DNA from: Prorocentrum cordatum
Taxonomy: Eukaryota > Sar > Dinophyceae > Prorocentrales > Prorocentraceae
Direction of reading: 5' to 3'
Length of the DNA stretch: 64,000 nt
Assembly: GCA_963575745.1 (NCBI GenBank)
Contig: CAUYUJ010004771.1
Coordinates: 1-64,000 of the forward strand
Part shown: positions 53,431 to 64,000 of the stretch, piece after piece
How positions within the stretch are numbered: the stretch's first letter is position 1
How the letters are laid out: every line of letters begins with the position of its first letter
Translations under genes and position numbers: made by a program
Notes under the pieces: model-generated
What the model saw: only the letters and a program-made list of their open reading frames with translations
Databases searched by the model: none
What the model was told of the DNA's origin: nothing

Positions 53431-54369
53431 GAGGAGAAGGAACAGGAGGAGGAGGAGAAATATTAGGAGGAGGAAATGAGGGTGAGGATAGCGAGGACCA
53501 GGGGGAGGCCCACGAAAACGGAGGAATGCGGCAGGAGGAATATGAGGAGGTGGTGCAGACGGAGGAAGCAGAGGACGGATATCAATGGGACAGGCGCCAC
53601 ATCTGTCATTCAGTGCGGTGCTGCCGCTTCGCTCCCGAGATTGCCACATTGTTGGGTAAAGTTCCCCCCCCCATCATTATCCACCTCCCAATCCACGACT
53701 GGCGCAGCCACTGCAGGATTGACTACGCTCTGCAATGTGAGCGGTACTGACGCCTCAGCGCTGGGTCCTGCTGGTCGCGCACCAGCCTCATTCCTGGTTA
53801 GCCTTGGTCCTCTCGCCCGAGCGATAACCACATCCCTGTCTGGGAGTCGTGCTGTTGCCCGCGCGTTGGCCCCATCCTCCATTGGGAATGATACTTTTGC
53901 AGGAACGCCGGTCACATCTTTGCTTCAGTCTTGTTCTGCTGCTCCGTGCGCACAATTCCCACAAACCTCATTTGAGCATGGTGCCCTCGCTTGAACGCCA
54001 GCCACCTCCCCGTCCAGATTCGTTGCTACCGCCCCAGCGCTGCCCGTCTCCCGCAGTAGGAGCGGCACTCTCGCCTGAGCGTCGGCCACATCCGCCTACT
54101 GCGATCGTCACCTCCCGCGCGAGACAATTGACGACCGCAAATACGTCCCGCTCGTGCTGGGCGATTGCCTTTCCTGGCGTCAGGTTTGGCCCACGCGCGC
54201 CAGGTTCGTTGCCAGTGGGAGCTGCGTCACATTAGCTTCCCCAGCGTCAGGTTAAAGGGTGGGCAGGAGCAACATTGCAGCTAAATCAGCATGTTTACCG
54301 CAGCGGCCATAAACATCGTAGGCGCACTGATCAATATCAGAAGGCGAAACGCAGCGAGCCTTAACACCT
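53431..54369. other. Unassigned sequence with weak internal repetition
   Basis: About 53760-54140 contains loosely repeated phrases (CTCGCCTGAGCGTCGGCCAC, CTCGCTTGAACGCCAGCCAC). The 172- and 128-residue frames here look like repeat by-products. No known domain. Confidence 0.3.
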
Positions 54370-54736
54370 TGTACGTATGTATGTCGGTATGCATGCATGC
54401 ATGCATGCATGCATGCATGCATGCATGCATGCATGCATGCATGTATGCATGTAGCTATGCATGTATGTATGCATGCATGTATGTATGTATGTATGTATCT
54501 ATGTATGAATGTATGTATGTTTGTATGTATGTATGTATGTACGTATGTACGTATGTACATGTGTATGTATGTATGTATGTATGCATGCAATGCATGCATG
54601 CATGCATGCATGCATGTATGCATGCATGCATATGCATGCATGCATGCATGTATGTATGTATGTATGTATGTATGTATGTATGTACGCATGCATGTACATA
54701 TGTATGTATGTATACATGTATGTATGTATGCATGTA

Positions 54737-54767
<31 letters not shown>

Positions 54768-54890
54768 ATGTATGTATGTATGTATGTATGTATGTATGTA
54801 TGTATACATGCATGCATCTATACATATATACGTTTATACACATATATACATGCAGGTATCACTGTGTGTGTCTGTATGTATACGTTATAA
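54370..54890. repeat. (ATGC)n/(ATGT)n/(CTGT)n microsatellite
   Basis: About 500 bases of tetranucleotide repeats: ATGC first, then ATGT with point changes, then a CTGT run near 54738-54765. All long frames encode Cys/Met/Val/Tyr or His/Thr/Ile repeats and are not genes. Confidence 0.9.
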
Positions 54891-56496
54891 GCATATGCGT
54901 ATGCACCCATATCATTTCGCGTTCTAACCTGTCGGATGGGGGACAACCATTTTGAGCAACAGTTTCTCACATTTTTTGTTTTTAGCGTCGAGACCAGGGA
55001 GGTGCTCGTGAAGTCTTGTCATCCTGTCCATGAGCGTGCGTTCGAGTGAGGCCTAATATGCGCTTCATGACCCTGTTCCTAACGAGATTGCGCAATCTGC
55101 GTATTCCAGCGAGCGATGAATTCCACAGTGGCGTTTTGCCAGAGGGTGGTCTCGCACATGGATCTTCGGGCCCCCCAAGAGGTTTCAGAAGTGCTCCAGG
55201 ATGCGTCAAGGCCCTCATTCTCCTGGAACGCTGCAAGATGCGCACCAGAGGCGTCCTGGACCCCTCGACTTCACAACATGTACAGTACAGTGTAGAGATA
55301 CAGAGAAAACACCACTGACTAATATTTGCCTAGCACGAAACTCATATTTCAGCTAGTGTCCTTCATCTGCCATCGATCGCCTCCGTGCTTGAATCAGGTG
55401 AGCTCGAAGACGAAATGCTGCGACCAGTGGCTGGATCAGCGGCGATCCTGGTGCTGGCGTTAACAGGCACGGGGCGATACATCATTGCTTGTTGATTGCA
55501 GTAGTGATTTGTGAAGCGTGCCTCTATGTGCATTTTGGGCAGGGGAGTGCCATTCGTCATTGCGAGTACCCTTGCATCTTTGTGCATACGCATTGGTGTG
55601 TCCTTGCAACGCATGTGCAGCAAGATGACCGAGCAGACTTAGTTCCGGGACTTGCATTTGCCGTCGCGTTGGCCAGGACATCTTCGGCCCAGGATGCATG
55701 CTGTGCATGTGCACTCTTGGCTTCGCCAGCCAGGTGTGCGCACCAGGTCCCAACTGGGCGGTGCAATGGTGCAGTTCGGTCGTTCCTTATTCGCTACACA
55801 TCTCTTTTGCCGTGGGCGCCGTATTTTGCAGCACGCCGAGCTGCCGCGCAAGCGCCAGCACCTTTCGGCTCAGCCGCCAGCGTCAGCGGGGCCATGCCTC
55901 GTCTGTGCCCCCCGTGCGAGGGGGCAGCGTGCATGGCGGAGCTGACGTGGGCACCCGCGCGGACTCCGAGTTGTGCGTGGCGCCCAGTGCTCTCAGCGAG
56001 CTTCTTCTCGGGGTCACCGCCACCCTTGCTTGAGTTCTGGGCGGGCGTGGCGCGTCCGTGTGTAGCGAGGTGGGTCTCGGGGTGCGTCCAGCCTGACAGC
56101 GATGGTTATGCAGCCTCCAGCAGGCTCTCCTGTGCCGCCCGTTCAACACCTGTCCGGCCACCGCTGCAGGCTGCGTGCATCCTAGCGTATGTCGGCGCAA
56201 GACTTTGTGCCCCTCAGGTCCCGCCTCGGCGAGGAGTCGCACGTGGCGCTGACAGGCCGCGCAGAAGCAGGACGCTCCCGCGCGATCTGGCTTCCTGCCC
56301 GTGTGGGTGTGCTGCGTGCGCCGTGGTTTGTCCGTTGCGACGACGTGGCCAGGTAGAGAGACTCCTTCGATCGTGTTGCTCGCAGCCATCGTGTGGTGTT
56401 GGGTCCTCGTACTGATCGTATTCGTTACGCATAACCCCGCGTTCTCCTCCTCACCTTCTTTCCCCCCTCCCGCCTGCCTCTGATCCCGCACGCACA
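54891..56496. other. Unassigned GC-richer sequence
   Basis: Frames of up to 308 residues are open (55489-56415 +, 55883-56497 -), but neither shows a recognisable domain or a clear codon-position signal by eye. I leave it as non-coding or unknown. Confidence 0.3.
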
Positions 56497-57060
56497 TGTC
56501 GGCACACTCCTCGCATGAGTTGTGTCCGCATCGGGAGCTCCACCGACGGCCTCACTGTGACCGATCGCACAGCGCCTCCTAGCCCATTTCGGCACACCCC
56601 TCACGTGTTTCGCGGCCCCATATGGGGCTCCACCTCAGCCCTCAGTGTGACCGACACCATAGAGCGTCCCCCAGCCCATCCTGGCACACCCCTCACACGT
56701 TTCGTGGTTCCGTAGGGAGCTCCACCTACCGCCCCAGTGGGCGCCGACGTATGGCGGCGCCGCGACATTCCGGTACACTCACGCGTTTCCTGGCCCCAGA
56801 AGGCCCTCCGTCTGCGGCCCCGGTGGAAGGGCCAGCTCAGCGGCGCCGCTCCTTTCCTGGAGGCGCCGCTCATTTCGGCGTTTCTTGAGGAACTCCAGAT
56901 GGCCTCGGCGGGAGGGTCAAGCACGGCGGCGCCGTCCATCTCGGCGCACCCTTCGCACGCTTCGCGGCACGTCACGGAGAGCTCCACCTGTGGCCCCAGT
57001 GGCTGGGTCCGCTCAGTGTCGCTGCCCACTTCGGCTCACCCTCGCCAGGACCCGTGGCCC
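56497..57060 (+). repeat. Degenerate ~92-bp tandem repeat
   Basis: Phrases of the form CGGCACACCCCTCACGTGTT followed by GGGGCTCCACC and AGTGTGACCGA recur at about 56497, 56590, 56682 and, more blurred, near 56765 and 56940. Related sequence recurs at 62041-62345. Confidence 0.55.
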
Positions 57061-58044
57061 CATATGGTCCATGATTTGTTTTACACCTTTGCAACACTCA
57101 TCCTCGCGAAGCGGATAGGGCGTCCGCGAGGGCGCTGTGCAGCCAATTGCAAGTAGCTTTGCAACATCGGGAAGCCCGTGCTTGCCTTGGGCGTGGGACA
57201 CGCGTTCCTCCGCGTTTGCATCCAGGGTTCGAGTGTCGCCGCGCGTCGAAAAGGTTTCGTTGTGGAAGACCCGTGCCCTTACTTCTTCTTCCTTTTAATT
57301 TTCTCCCGATTGGCGTCGTCCAGTAGCGCTCTGCGTCGGCGCATCTGCGCTTGTGCTCCAGCAGAGGATGCGTCGCCGCGCTTCCCGCCAACGGGAGGCC
57401 GCGCAATCCCCGCGCCGCGGCGGTCAACTGCGTCGCGCGCCCCCTGCCGGGGGTTCGCCGGGGGGGCACTGCGCGTTATCGGCAATTTCGCAATCCACCA
57501 GGGACAATCGAAATCCCTTCAACGGTTTCAACCGCACGACGTCTGACTATCAAGGAAGGCCTCGCGGGAGCGCGACATCTTGTCGGCATGGTTATTTCAA
57601 TTTATCACGGATCGTGCCCTTTCCCGATCCGCGAACGTCGGCCACTCTGGGTGCTTTGCTTGTTCTGCATGCGCGCAAAGGCGTTCACTTTTGCGCGCGG
57701 CGCGCCGTGCGCGCGTGCTGCGTGTCTCTGAACGCGCGTGCGCTGCGCGCGCTGTGCCGCGCGTGGCGCCGCGCGCGCAGCGATCGCGTAGGCCGCGCCC
57801 ATGGCGCGTGCCGCGCGCGGCGTGCCGTGCGCGATGCGCCCCGCGTGCCCTGCCGTGCCGCGCGTCACGTGCCGTGCCCCCGCGTTTGGCGCGAGCGTTT
57901 CTGCATCGTGCCGCGTGTGATTTTGGCGCCGGACCGCGAGCGCCATGTCTCGTCAGCCATGGCGCTTGTGGCGCAGCGCCAATTTCTGCGTCACTGCTCG
58001 TCCCCCTCCTTCCCTTTTCCTCCCCTCTCCCCCCTCCCATCTAC
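57061..58044. other. GC-rich unassigned sequence with CGCGCC/GTGCC low-complexity tract
   Basis: 57690-57900 is dominated by GCGCG, GTGCC and CGCGTG words. The long open frames crossing it are a by-product of base composition. No gene supported. Confidence 0.35.
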
Positions 58045-58716
58045 ATGCAGGGGGGCCCCTGGGAAGGAAGGCGGGAGGGGGAATATGCAACGGGAAGGGA
58101 AGGAATGGAGGAGGGTGAGAAGGAGGAGGAGGAGACGGAACGGCGGAGGGAGGAGAAAGAGGGGGGACGGATACGATATAATCGGAGATAATTGTAACGC
58201 AGGCCCGATCGACGCACGAACCCCCCTTCAGAGATTTCTTGGAAGGCGCGTGCAAAGGTCCTGTTCCGTGAGTGGGCCTGGAGAAGGCTGGTGTCGGTGC
58301 GCAGGTGGTCTCCGAGGTATTCGTTCCCATGGGTTCGCAAGTTCTCGGAGGTCTTTGGGGCGTGCCTGGAGCTGCCTTTTGTTGATATTGTTATTATGTG
58401 TGATATTCATCCAGTGCTCCTCCCACTATGGTTTCGAATTCTGTTGTTTCTTAGCTTACATATGGAAGAACCAGGTCCGAGGAACGCATGACTTCCGAAT
58501 GAGCAGCGACAAGGGGCTGCGCTTGCGTGTGGGCTTTGCAATCCACGCAAGTCTTCTCTGGGGTCCGTCGCCGTGCAAGCCGTGCCACAGGCCGCGGCGC
58601 CGCCCGCCGTGCCCGTGCCTTCCAGGCGGCCGCCGGCCAGCCGGCAGCCGGGAACCTGCCCATCGGGAGCCTGCCCATCGGGAGCCTCCCCTTTCCCCCC
58701 CCCCCCTCTCATCTAG
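58045..58716 (+). repeat. Inverted-array unit F1
   Basis: First of four related units arranged + + - -. A GGGAGG-rich start, a segment with TATTCGTTCCCATGGGTTC and GTTCTCGGAGGTCTTTGGGG, a TTGTTTCTTAG that looks like an intron 3' end, and a GC-rich tail with CCGTGCCTTCCAGGCGGCCG. The exon-like part seen in F2-F4 is mostly deleted here. Confidence 0.6.
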
Positions 58717-59489
58717 ATGCAGGGGAAATCCTGAGAAGAAGGGCGGAAAGGGGGAAAAGGCAACGGGAAGGAAAAGGAGGGAGGAGGGTGAGAAGGAAGA
58801 GGAGAAGGAAACGGAGGGAGGGAGGGGGGAGAAAGGGGGCGAATCTTATAATATTAACACAAACAATTGGGGCAAGGTCGACGCGCGGGCCCCCCTCAGA
58901 GATTTCCTGGGAGGCCCGTGCAGAGATCCTTTTCCGTGAGTGGGCCTGGAGAAGGCCGGGGTCGGTGCACAGGTGGCCTCCGAGGTATTCGTTCCCATGG
59001 GTTCACAAGTTCTCGGAGGTCTTTGGGGCCTGCCAGGGACTGCCAGTTGTTGATTTTGTGTTTTTGCGTGATATCCATACAGTGTTCCGCCCTCTATGGT
59101 TTCAAATTATGTTGTTTCTTAGCTTATATGTGAAAAAAAACGGTTCGGTGACCTCGCGAAGGCCGCCTCGAAAGACAAGGGCGGCGTTTTCCGCTTCCAG
59201 TGGGCCCTGCTGGAGGACGAGAAGAGCGCGCCTGTCCAGGAGATGCTGCTGTGCCACTGGGTGGAGAGTACCAAAAACCAGTTCCCACGAACGCAGGACT
59301 TCGGAGTGAGCAGCGACACGGGTTGCGCTGGCGTGTGGGCATTGCATTCCGCGCAAGTCTTCCCCGGGGAATTCGCCGCGCAAGCCGCGCCGCAGGCCGC
59401 GGGGCCGCCCGCCGTGCCCGTGCCTTCCAGGCGGCCGCCCGCCAGCCGGCAGCCGGGGGCCTGCCCGTAGGGCCGGGGTTCAGTGGAGG
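58717..59489 (+). repeat. Inverted-array unit F2
   Basis: Starts 672 bp after F1 with the same order of parts, and includes the exon-like segment at 59120-59330. It ends at the central palindrome. Confidence 0.6.
59120..59340 (+). pseudogene. Exon-like fragment in unit F2
   Basis: After TTTCTTAG the frame reads RFGDLAKAASKDKGG, then RFQWALLEDEKSAPVQEML and KNQFPRTQDFGVSSD. The minus-strand units F3 and F4 preserve closely related peptides, which argues that the segment descends from a real exon. No start codon is present, and the upstream sequence looks intronic. Family unknown. Confidence 0.4.
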
Positions 59490-59558
59490 GAGCACTGTAA
59501 TGTAAAATGTCGTCGCCGCGGCCTAGCCGCGGCGACGACATTTTACATTACAGTGCTC
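59490..59558. repeat. Perfect palindrome, 33-bp arms, 3-nt centre
   Basis: 59490-59522 is the exact reverse complement of 59526-59558, with CTA between. It sits at the axis of the F-unit inverted array and can extrude as a cruciform. Confidence 0.9.
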
Positions 59559-60341
59559 GCCCGCGCGCGGTCCATTGGGCGAGGCTCTTATGGGCAGGCT
59601 CCCGGCTGCCGGCCGGCCGGCAGTCGCTGGAAGGCACGGGCACGGCGGGCGGACCCGCGGCCCGTGGCACGGCTTGCACGGCAAACTCCCCGGAGAAGAC
59701 TTGCGTGGACTGCAAAGCCCACGCGCCAGCGCAGCCCTTGTCGCTGCTCACTCCGAGGTCCTGTATTCCTGGGAACTGGTTCGTGGCGCTTTCGACCTGC
59801 TGGCACGGCAGCATCCCCTGGGCAGACGTGCTCTCCTCGTCCTCCAGCAGGGCCCACTGGAAGCGGAGAGCGCCGCCCTTGTCTTTCGAGCCGGCTCTCG
59901 CGAGGTCACAGAACCGATTTTTCCATCTGTCAGCTAAGAAACAACAGAATTTGAGACAATAGAGGGTGGAGTCTTGGATAAAGAGCACATATATGCACAA
60001 AATCAACAATTGGCAGCTCCGGGCAGGCCGCAAAGACCTCCGAGAACTTGTGAACCCATGGGAGCGAATACCTCGGAGGCCACCTGTGCACCGACCCCGG
60101 CCTTCTCCAGGCCCCTTCACGGAACAGGGCCTCTGCACGCGACTACCACGAAATCTCTAAGGGCGGCCCGTGCGTCGATCTTGCCTGTGTTTTCTCCTAG
60201 TTCTTTAAAATCCGTCCCCCCTCTGTCTCTCTCTTTCATCCCTCCGTGTCCTCCTCTTTTTTCTCACCCTCCTCCCTCCTTTTCCTTCCCGTTGCCTCTT
60301 CCCCCTCCTGCTTTCCTGCTCAGGGATTACCTTGCATCTAT
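59559..60341 (-). repeat. Inverted-array unit F3
   Basis: Mirror of F2, with an exon-like segment at about 59700-59935 (minus) reading DRWKNRFCDLARAGSKDKGG and FQWALLEDEESTSAQGML. It diverges from F2 at many positions, so the inverted structure is old and not a simple assembly foldback. Confidence 0.6.
59700..59937 (-). pseudogene. Exon-like fragment in unit F3
   Basis: The same peptide as in F2, with substitutions, in one frame continuing through VESATNQFPGIQDLGVSSDK. A TTTCTTAG precedes it on the minus strand. No stop lies within the conserved part. Confidence 0.4.
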
Positions 60342-60760
60342 ATGGGAGGGGGGAGAGGGGAAGACAAGGGGAGGCTTCCGATGGGCAGGCTCCCGATTGG
60401 CAGGTTCCCTGCTGCTGGTTGGCTGGTGTCCGTTTGGAAGGCGCGGGCACGGCGGGCAGCCCCGCGGCCTGCGGCGCGGCTTGCGCGGCGAAGTCCCCGG
60501 ATAAAACTTGCGTGGGCTGCAAAGCCCACCCGCCAGCCCGGCCCTAGTCGCTGCTCACTCCGAGGTCTTGTGTTCCTGGGAACTGGTTCTTGTTCTTGGC
60601 GCTCTCGACCTGCTGGTGCAGCAGCATCTCCTGGGCAGACGTACTCTCTTCGTCCTCCAGCAGGACCCAGTGGAAGCGGAGAGCGCCGCCCTTGTCCATT
60701 CGAGGCGGCTTTCGCGAGGTCACGGAGCCGTTTCTCCATCCGTAAAGTAATTAACAAAAT
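60342..60760 (-). repeat. Inverted-array unit F4, truncated
   Basis: It carries the GC-rich tail and exon-like part (MDKGGALRFHWVLLEDEEST, preceded by a one-base shift relative to F3) but lacks the intron-like half. Confidence 0.55.
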
Positions 60761-61150
60761 AATATGAGACCGCTGGGCTGTTCCAGGGGTTTCTTGGGCC
60801 GTTTTTCGGCGATCTCGGGCTCGTTCCCCAGTTTGGAGCGTTGGACACTCGAGCTGCCGAGAACGCTCAGCACTGTCCGAACCAACGTCAAGCTATGTAT
60901 GTGTTGTTTCCCGGAGCCCTGTGGGTGCCTTTTCGGATCATTATTGAGGCGTGTTGGGGCCTTTTGACCCGTCCTGAGGCCGTCTTGGGTCGTACAGCCG
61001 CGATCCTGAGCTGTTTCGGGGCCCTTTTGGACTGTCCGGGGGGCCTCCTGGGGCCTTCCTGGCCCGTCCTGGGGCCTTTTTTCGTGTTCCCGCTTTGCCT
61101 CTATCCTGTCCCTCTCTCCTCGCTTCTCCCTCCCGTCGCCATCATCAATC
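60761..61150. repeat. Degenerate GGGGCCTTTTGG-type minisatellite
   Basis: Loose repeats of CCTGGGGCC(T)nGG and GTCCTGGGGCC give frames reading LLGPSWPVLG-like peptides. Similar phrases reappear at 63970-64000. No independent evidence for a gene. Confidence 0.4.
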
Positions 61151-62040
61151 CAATTGCTTCCGCCCGTGAAGGGCGGCTATTAGAGTGGGCGCGGCGCGGG
61201 CCAGAACAAGGCGCGCCGGAGGACCCCTCGCAGTGGTAGCGGAGCTGCTTGCGTTCAGCGGCCAGCAGGCGGCCGGGGTCTATGTGAGCACGGCGCGAGC
61301 ATTATGTACAGCTTTGGATCCGACCTTTCGGCGGGGGCGGCGGCGCGTCGAGTCAATGTCCTTGCAAAGCGATGGCGTTGGTGAGGTCGAGGCGCGCAGG
61401 GCCAAACCGCCAGTGAAGCTTCGCATTGACGTCGGCACATTGCCGCATGGATCGGCGCGCTGTCCTGCGCATGCGAAAGTTTCAGACTTTAGGTTATGGA
61501 GGCGTCGCGCATATCTAAAAAACGGCGCCCGCATATGAACGAGCGGCACATCGTCGCTATCACCGTGTGGTCACCGCCGAAAGTTTGCATGTAAGCGCTT
61601 GTTCGTGGATTGGGCGGCATTGATCGGATGGGGACGGTCCGATGAGCGCGGGGGGAGAGGGCCTCCCCGCGCCGCCACGGCGCGGCCCGCGTCGAGTTTT
61701 GAGCCCGCTCAGGGTTCGCGTGGCGTCGGGGCTTCGCGCCCCGCGCCGCTCAGATGACAGCGAGCGGCTTTGCGCGGCGCCCCCCGCGTCGGATCTCATT
61801 CTGGATCCCCCCCCCTTTCGGCGCGGATGTCTCGGGGCCGACGGCGCGCCTTTCTTGGCGCGGGGGCCGCGCGGCCGAGCGCTTCGGGGGCCCCGCGATT
61901 CGCGCGGGCGGGGGCCGATTGCATTGGGGCCCGCCACAATGGCCCGAGCGTTGTAAATATGCTTTTTCTTACTTGTATATGGGGGCCGCGTGCGAACCCT
62001 ACCCCTACCCCCCACGATTTCTGAGGGGGAGGGTGGGGGT
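61151..62040. other. Unassigned GC-rich sequence
   Basis: No gene or RNA recognised. 61980-62050 contains a short inverted repeat around CCTACCCCCAC / GTGGGGGTAGG. Confidence 0.3.
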
Positions 62041-62345
62041 AGGGTTCGCATGTGGGCCCCTACCCATAGAGAGCCGCACCTGCGGCCCCCGTGGGAGGGT
62101 CCGCATAGCGGCGCCGCCCATCACGAGGACCGCGCCCTGCGGTCTCCATGGGGAGTTTCACACGCGCACTTCCGCCCGTTTCAGCACAACCCCTCGCCAG
62201 CGCGCATTTCGGCGTACCGGTTACACGTTTCGCGCTCCCACATGGGGGCTCAACGTGAGGCCCCGGTTGGACAAATTGCATGCGTTCACTTATCCATCTT
62301 GGCACAGTCCTCACATGGGTCGTCCGAGGTTTAGCACCAACGTTT
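62041..62345 (+). repeat. Diverged copies of the ~92-bp repeat
   Basis: TTACACGTTTCGCGCTCCC, ATGGGGGCTC and CTTGGCACAGTCCTCACATG resemble the units at 56497-57060. Confidence 0.4.
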
Positions 62346-63290
62346 CATGAAGCTGCGAAGGGTTGGACCTTTTGCCAGGCTATTTCTTTTGCGCTGCCAA
62401 GTTGGAGAAGGAAGGGAATACGGCTCATGCAGGCCAGCTTGTCCGTGGAGAGGCCCCGTGGCGAAGCCGTTGTCCGAGCAAGTCTGGTCGGGGACGCAGA
62501 GACCGTCCTCCTCGATGCGACTCGGGTGCGTGACATTTTTTCAGATGTGATAGTTTCCTGAGCTTGATCGCTGCGAACACTCTAGCTGACGTAACGCTTC
62601 AATACATGAATCTGGTATAATCAAGTCTGTGTGCCTCATGCTCTGGCGCCCGTTTAGGGTCGCGCGTGCGATTCGCTCGTCCGTGGAGGCGTTTTTTTCG
62701 ACTGCTGTAGTTCACCGCGTGTCGAGGGCATTTTGCGGTCCACACTTGGGATGGTTGCAGCATATGGTAATGCTTCCGTTCTGCTGATGGTTTTCCACGC
62801 TTGCCTTGACAGTGGCCCAGGCGTGTGCATTTTTTTGGGGGTCCAGGCTTCGCCACGCCTGCCGCCGCAGCCGCGGTGGTCGGCTCGCCCTCGCGGGGTC
62901 CATCGTCGCAGCGGAGAGCCTCAGCCGTGGCGCTGGCCCTGGCTGGTCTAGCAGCTCGAGTCGTGGGGCCTTCCTGGAAAGCAGCGTGTTGTTTGTGTGT
63001 TCTCGTGCGCAGGGCGTGGGGCCCGATCGGTCCTGTGTCCTGCGTGGCAGAGCCAGAGACCCGAGGGGATGACTCTCCCATCGCGATTGAGACTCGCACG
63101 CGAGTGCAGTTTTGTGCCGCCCGCGGCAGACGGCGCCATGCAGCGAGCGAACTGTCGCGCCGGGCACGCCCGCCTGGCAGGCGGCAGGGGGCTGCCGTGC
63201 CCCGAGACGGCGGGCCCACGGCCCAGCAGCAAACGGCACGAGTCGGAAGTTCGCAAGAGGTCATGGGTGTGGGTGGGTGTTTGCTCTTTT
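62346..63290. other. Unassigned sequence
   Basis: Open frames up to 221 residues (62599-63264 -) show no domain and no convincing start. Nothing else recognised. Confidence 0.3.
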
Positions 63291-63335
63291 CGGTTGCGAG
63301 CGAGGGGGGGAAGTGAGAAGGGGCGGGCCTTCTCT

Positions 63336-63423
63336 AGGGGAACGAAAAGTGACATAAACATAAATACTCGGAGGTCCGCGCGGACCTCCGAGTTGTTATG
63401 TTTATGTCACTTTTTGTTCCCCT
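63336..63423. repeat. Near-perfect 88-bp palindrome
   Basis: Arms of 44 bases meet without a spacer at 63379/63380 and match at 41 of 44 positions. The arms contain AGTGACATAAACATAA and CTCGGAGGTCCGC. AAGTGAGAAGG and TTCTCAGAAG segments lie just outside. Confidence 0.85.
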
Positions 63424-63935
63424 ATTCTCAGAAGTCTCGGAAGTCCCCTGGCCTTCTGAGAGGCTTCCTAAGCCTTCCCCGAAGACTGCAGGAGCTTCTC
63501 AGAAGGCGGGAGGGCTTCTGATAAGTCCCGCCGCCTTCTGAGAAGGCCTTCTCCTTCTCAATTGCCCCCCTCGCTCGCCGCCGATCTTCGCGCGCTATTC
63601 GCTGCCCATGAAACGCCACGGTGCGTGCGCCGGGGACGTTCGCGGAGCGTCGCCACGATGCCGTGGCGTGGCGTGTGGTGGGTGGTGGGAACTTTGCATG
63701 CTTGCTGCGCTGTTTTTTTCTGAAGGTCTTCTCAAGATCGGCGGCGAGTGAGGGGGGGAAGTGAGAAGGAGAAGGCCTTCTCAGAACGCGGCGGGACTGC
63801 TCGGAAGCCCTCCCGCCTTCTGAGAAGTTTCTTCCGTCTTCGGGGACGGGTCAGGAAATTTCTCAGAAGCCCGTGGGACTTCCGAGCCTTCTGAGAAGGC
63901 TCGCCACTTCTCGCTTCCCCCCGGGGTCGCCGCCG
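63424..63935. repeat. Large inverted repeat rich in CTTCTGAGAAG
   Basis: 63470-63600 and 63735-63870 are reverse complements over about 130 bases with some mismatches, around a ~135-bp spacer. CTTCTGAGAAG or its one-base variants recur about ten times. It resembles a foldback element adjoining the 88-bp palindrome. Confidence 0.6.
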
Positions 63936-64000
63936 ATGAGAGCTTTTTCGGAAGCTTCTTTGTGGCTTCTCTGGGCTGTCCTAGGGCCCTTCTGGGGTTT

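Noticed and set aside
52762-53649. Minus-strand frame of 295 residues
   Set aside because: Most of it is Ile/Leu/Thr from the GAT/GGT repeat and GAG-rich flanks; the rest lacks any recognisable domain.
54252-54955. Frames of up to 199 residues rich in Cys, Met, Tyr or His
   Set aside because: Products of the ATGC/ATGT microsatellite in all frames.
55489-56415. 308-residue plus-strand ORF
   Set aside because: No domain, no repeat-free codon signal visible by eye, and the opposite strand is equally open. Kept only as unassigned sequence.
57353-58939. 528-residue plus-strand frame
   Set aside because: It crosses a GC low-complexity tract and the F1 and F2 repeat units in a frame not shared by the conserved exon-like peptide.

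Overview
The window looks like nuclear DNA of a repeat-laden, GC-rich protist, most likely a dinoflagellate. This is an inference from very long GC3-rich open frames, dense dispersed repeats, abundant TG, CTC, GAT and ATGC microsatellites, and few ordinary genes. No rRNA, tRNA, spliced-leader gene or CRISPR array was recognised.

Layout. (1) 1-17181: one large Helitron-type rolling-circle transposon coding region on the + strand, cut by the left edge of the window. It lies in three successive frames (2-~3490, ~3480-~6147, 6148-17181). Together they encode acidic leader, OTU/Josephin-like cysteine-protease segment, four helicase-associated-like repeats, Cys/His fingers, a DUF6570-like region, a Rep (HUH/Y2) nuclease, a PIF1-type helicase and, in frame at the C-terminus, a ubiquitin-specific protease with an intact catalytic triad. 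(2) 17182-18880: TG-rich sequence with two copies of a GC-rich hairpin unit. (3) 18949-48351: a graveyard of short non-autonomous elements. Most have sub-terminal inverted repeats and a palindromic stem-loop just before the 3' end, and many abut head-to-tail in one orientation, as in Helitron/Helentron-derived HINE or DINE-1 elements. Three related classes are used below: A (short, ~330-400 bp), B (about 1 kb, carrying ~176-bp tandem units) and C (carrying CTC or GA microsatellites). A separate foldback family is called D. Two host-like ORFs sit among them: a Pro/Ala/Ser-rich protein with UIM-like motifs (36690-37655, -) and an acidic repeat protein (38448-39785, +). (4) 48931-52382: a ~1-kb-period tandem array. 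(5) 52383-64000: mostly non-coding, with a decayed gene fragment, microsatellites, a ~92-bp repeat family, a four-unit inverted array centred on a perfect 33-bp-arm palindrome (59490-59558), and a second 88-bp palindrome (63336-63423).

How it fits together: the Helitron would nick, unwind and replicate itself by rolling circle, and related machinery could have spread the hairpin-ended elements. That link is inference, because the Helitron's own termini are not identified here. The recurring ubiquitin theme (USP, OTU/Josephin-like segment, UIM-like ORF) is the most unusual coding feature of the window.
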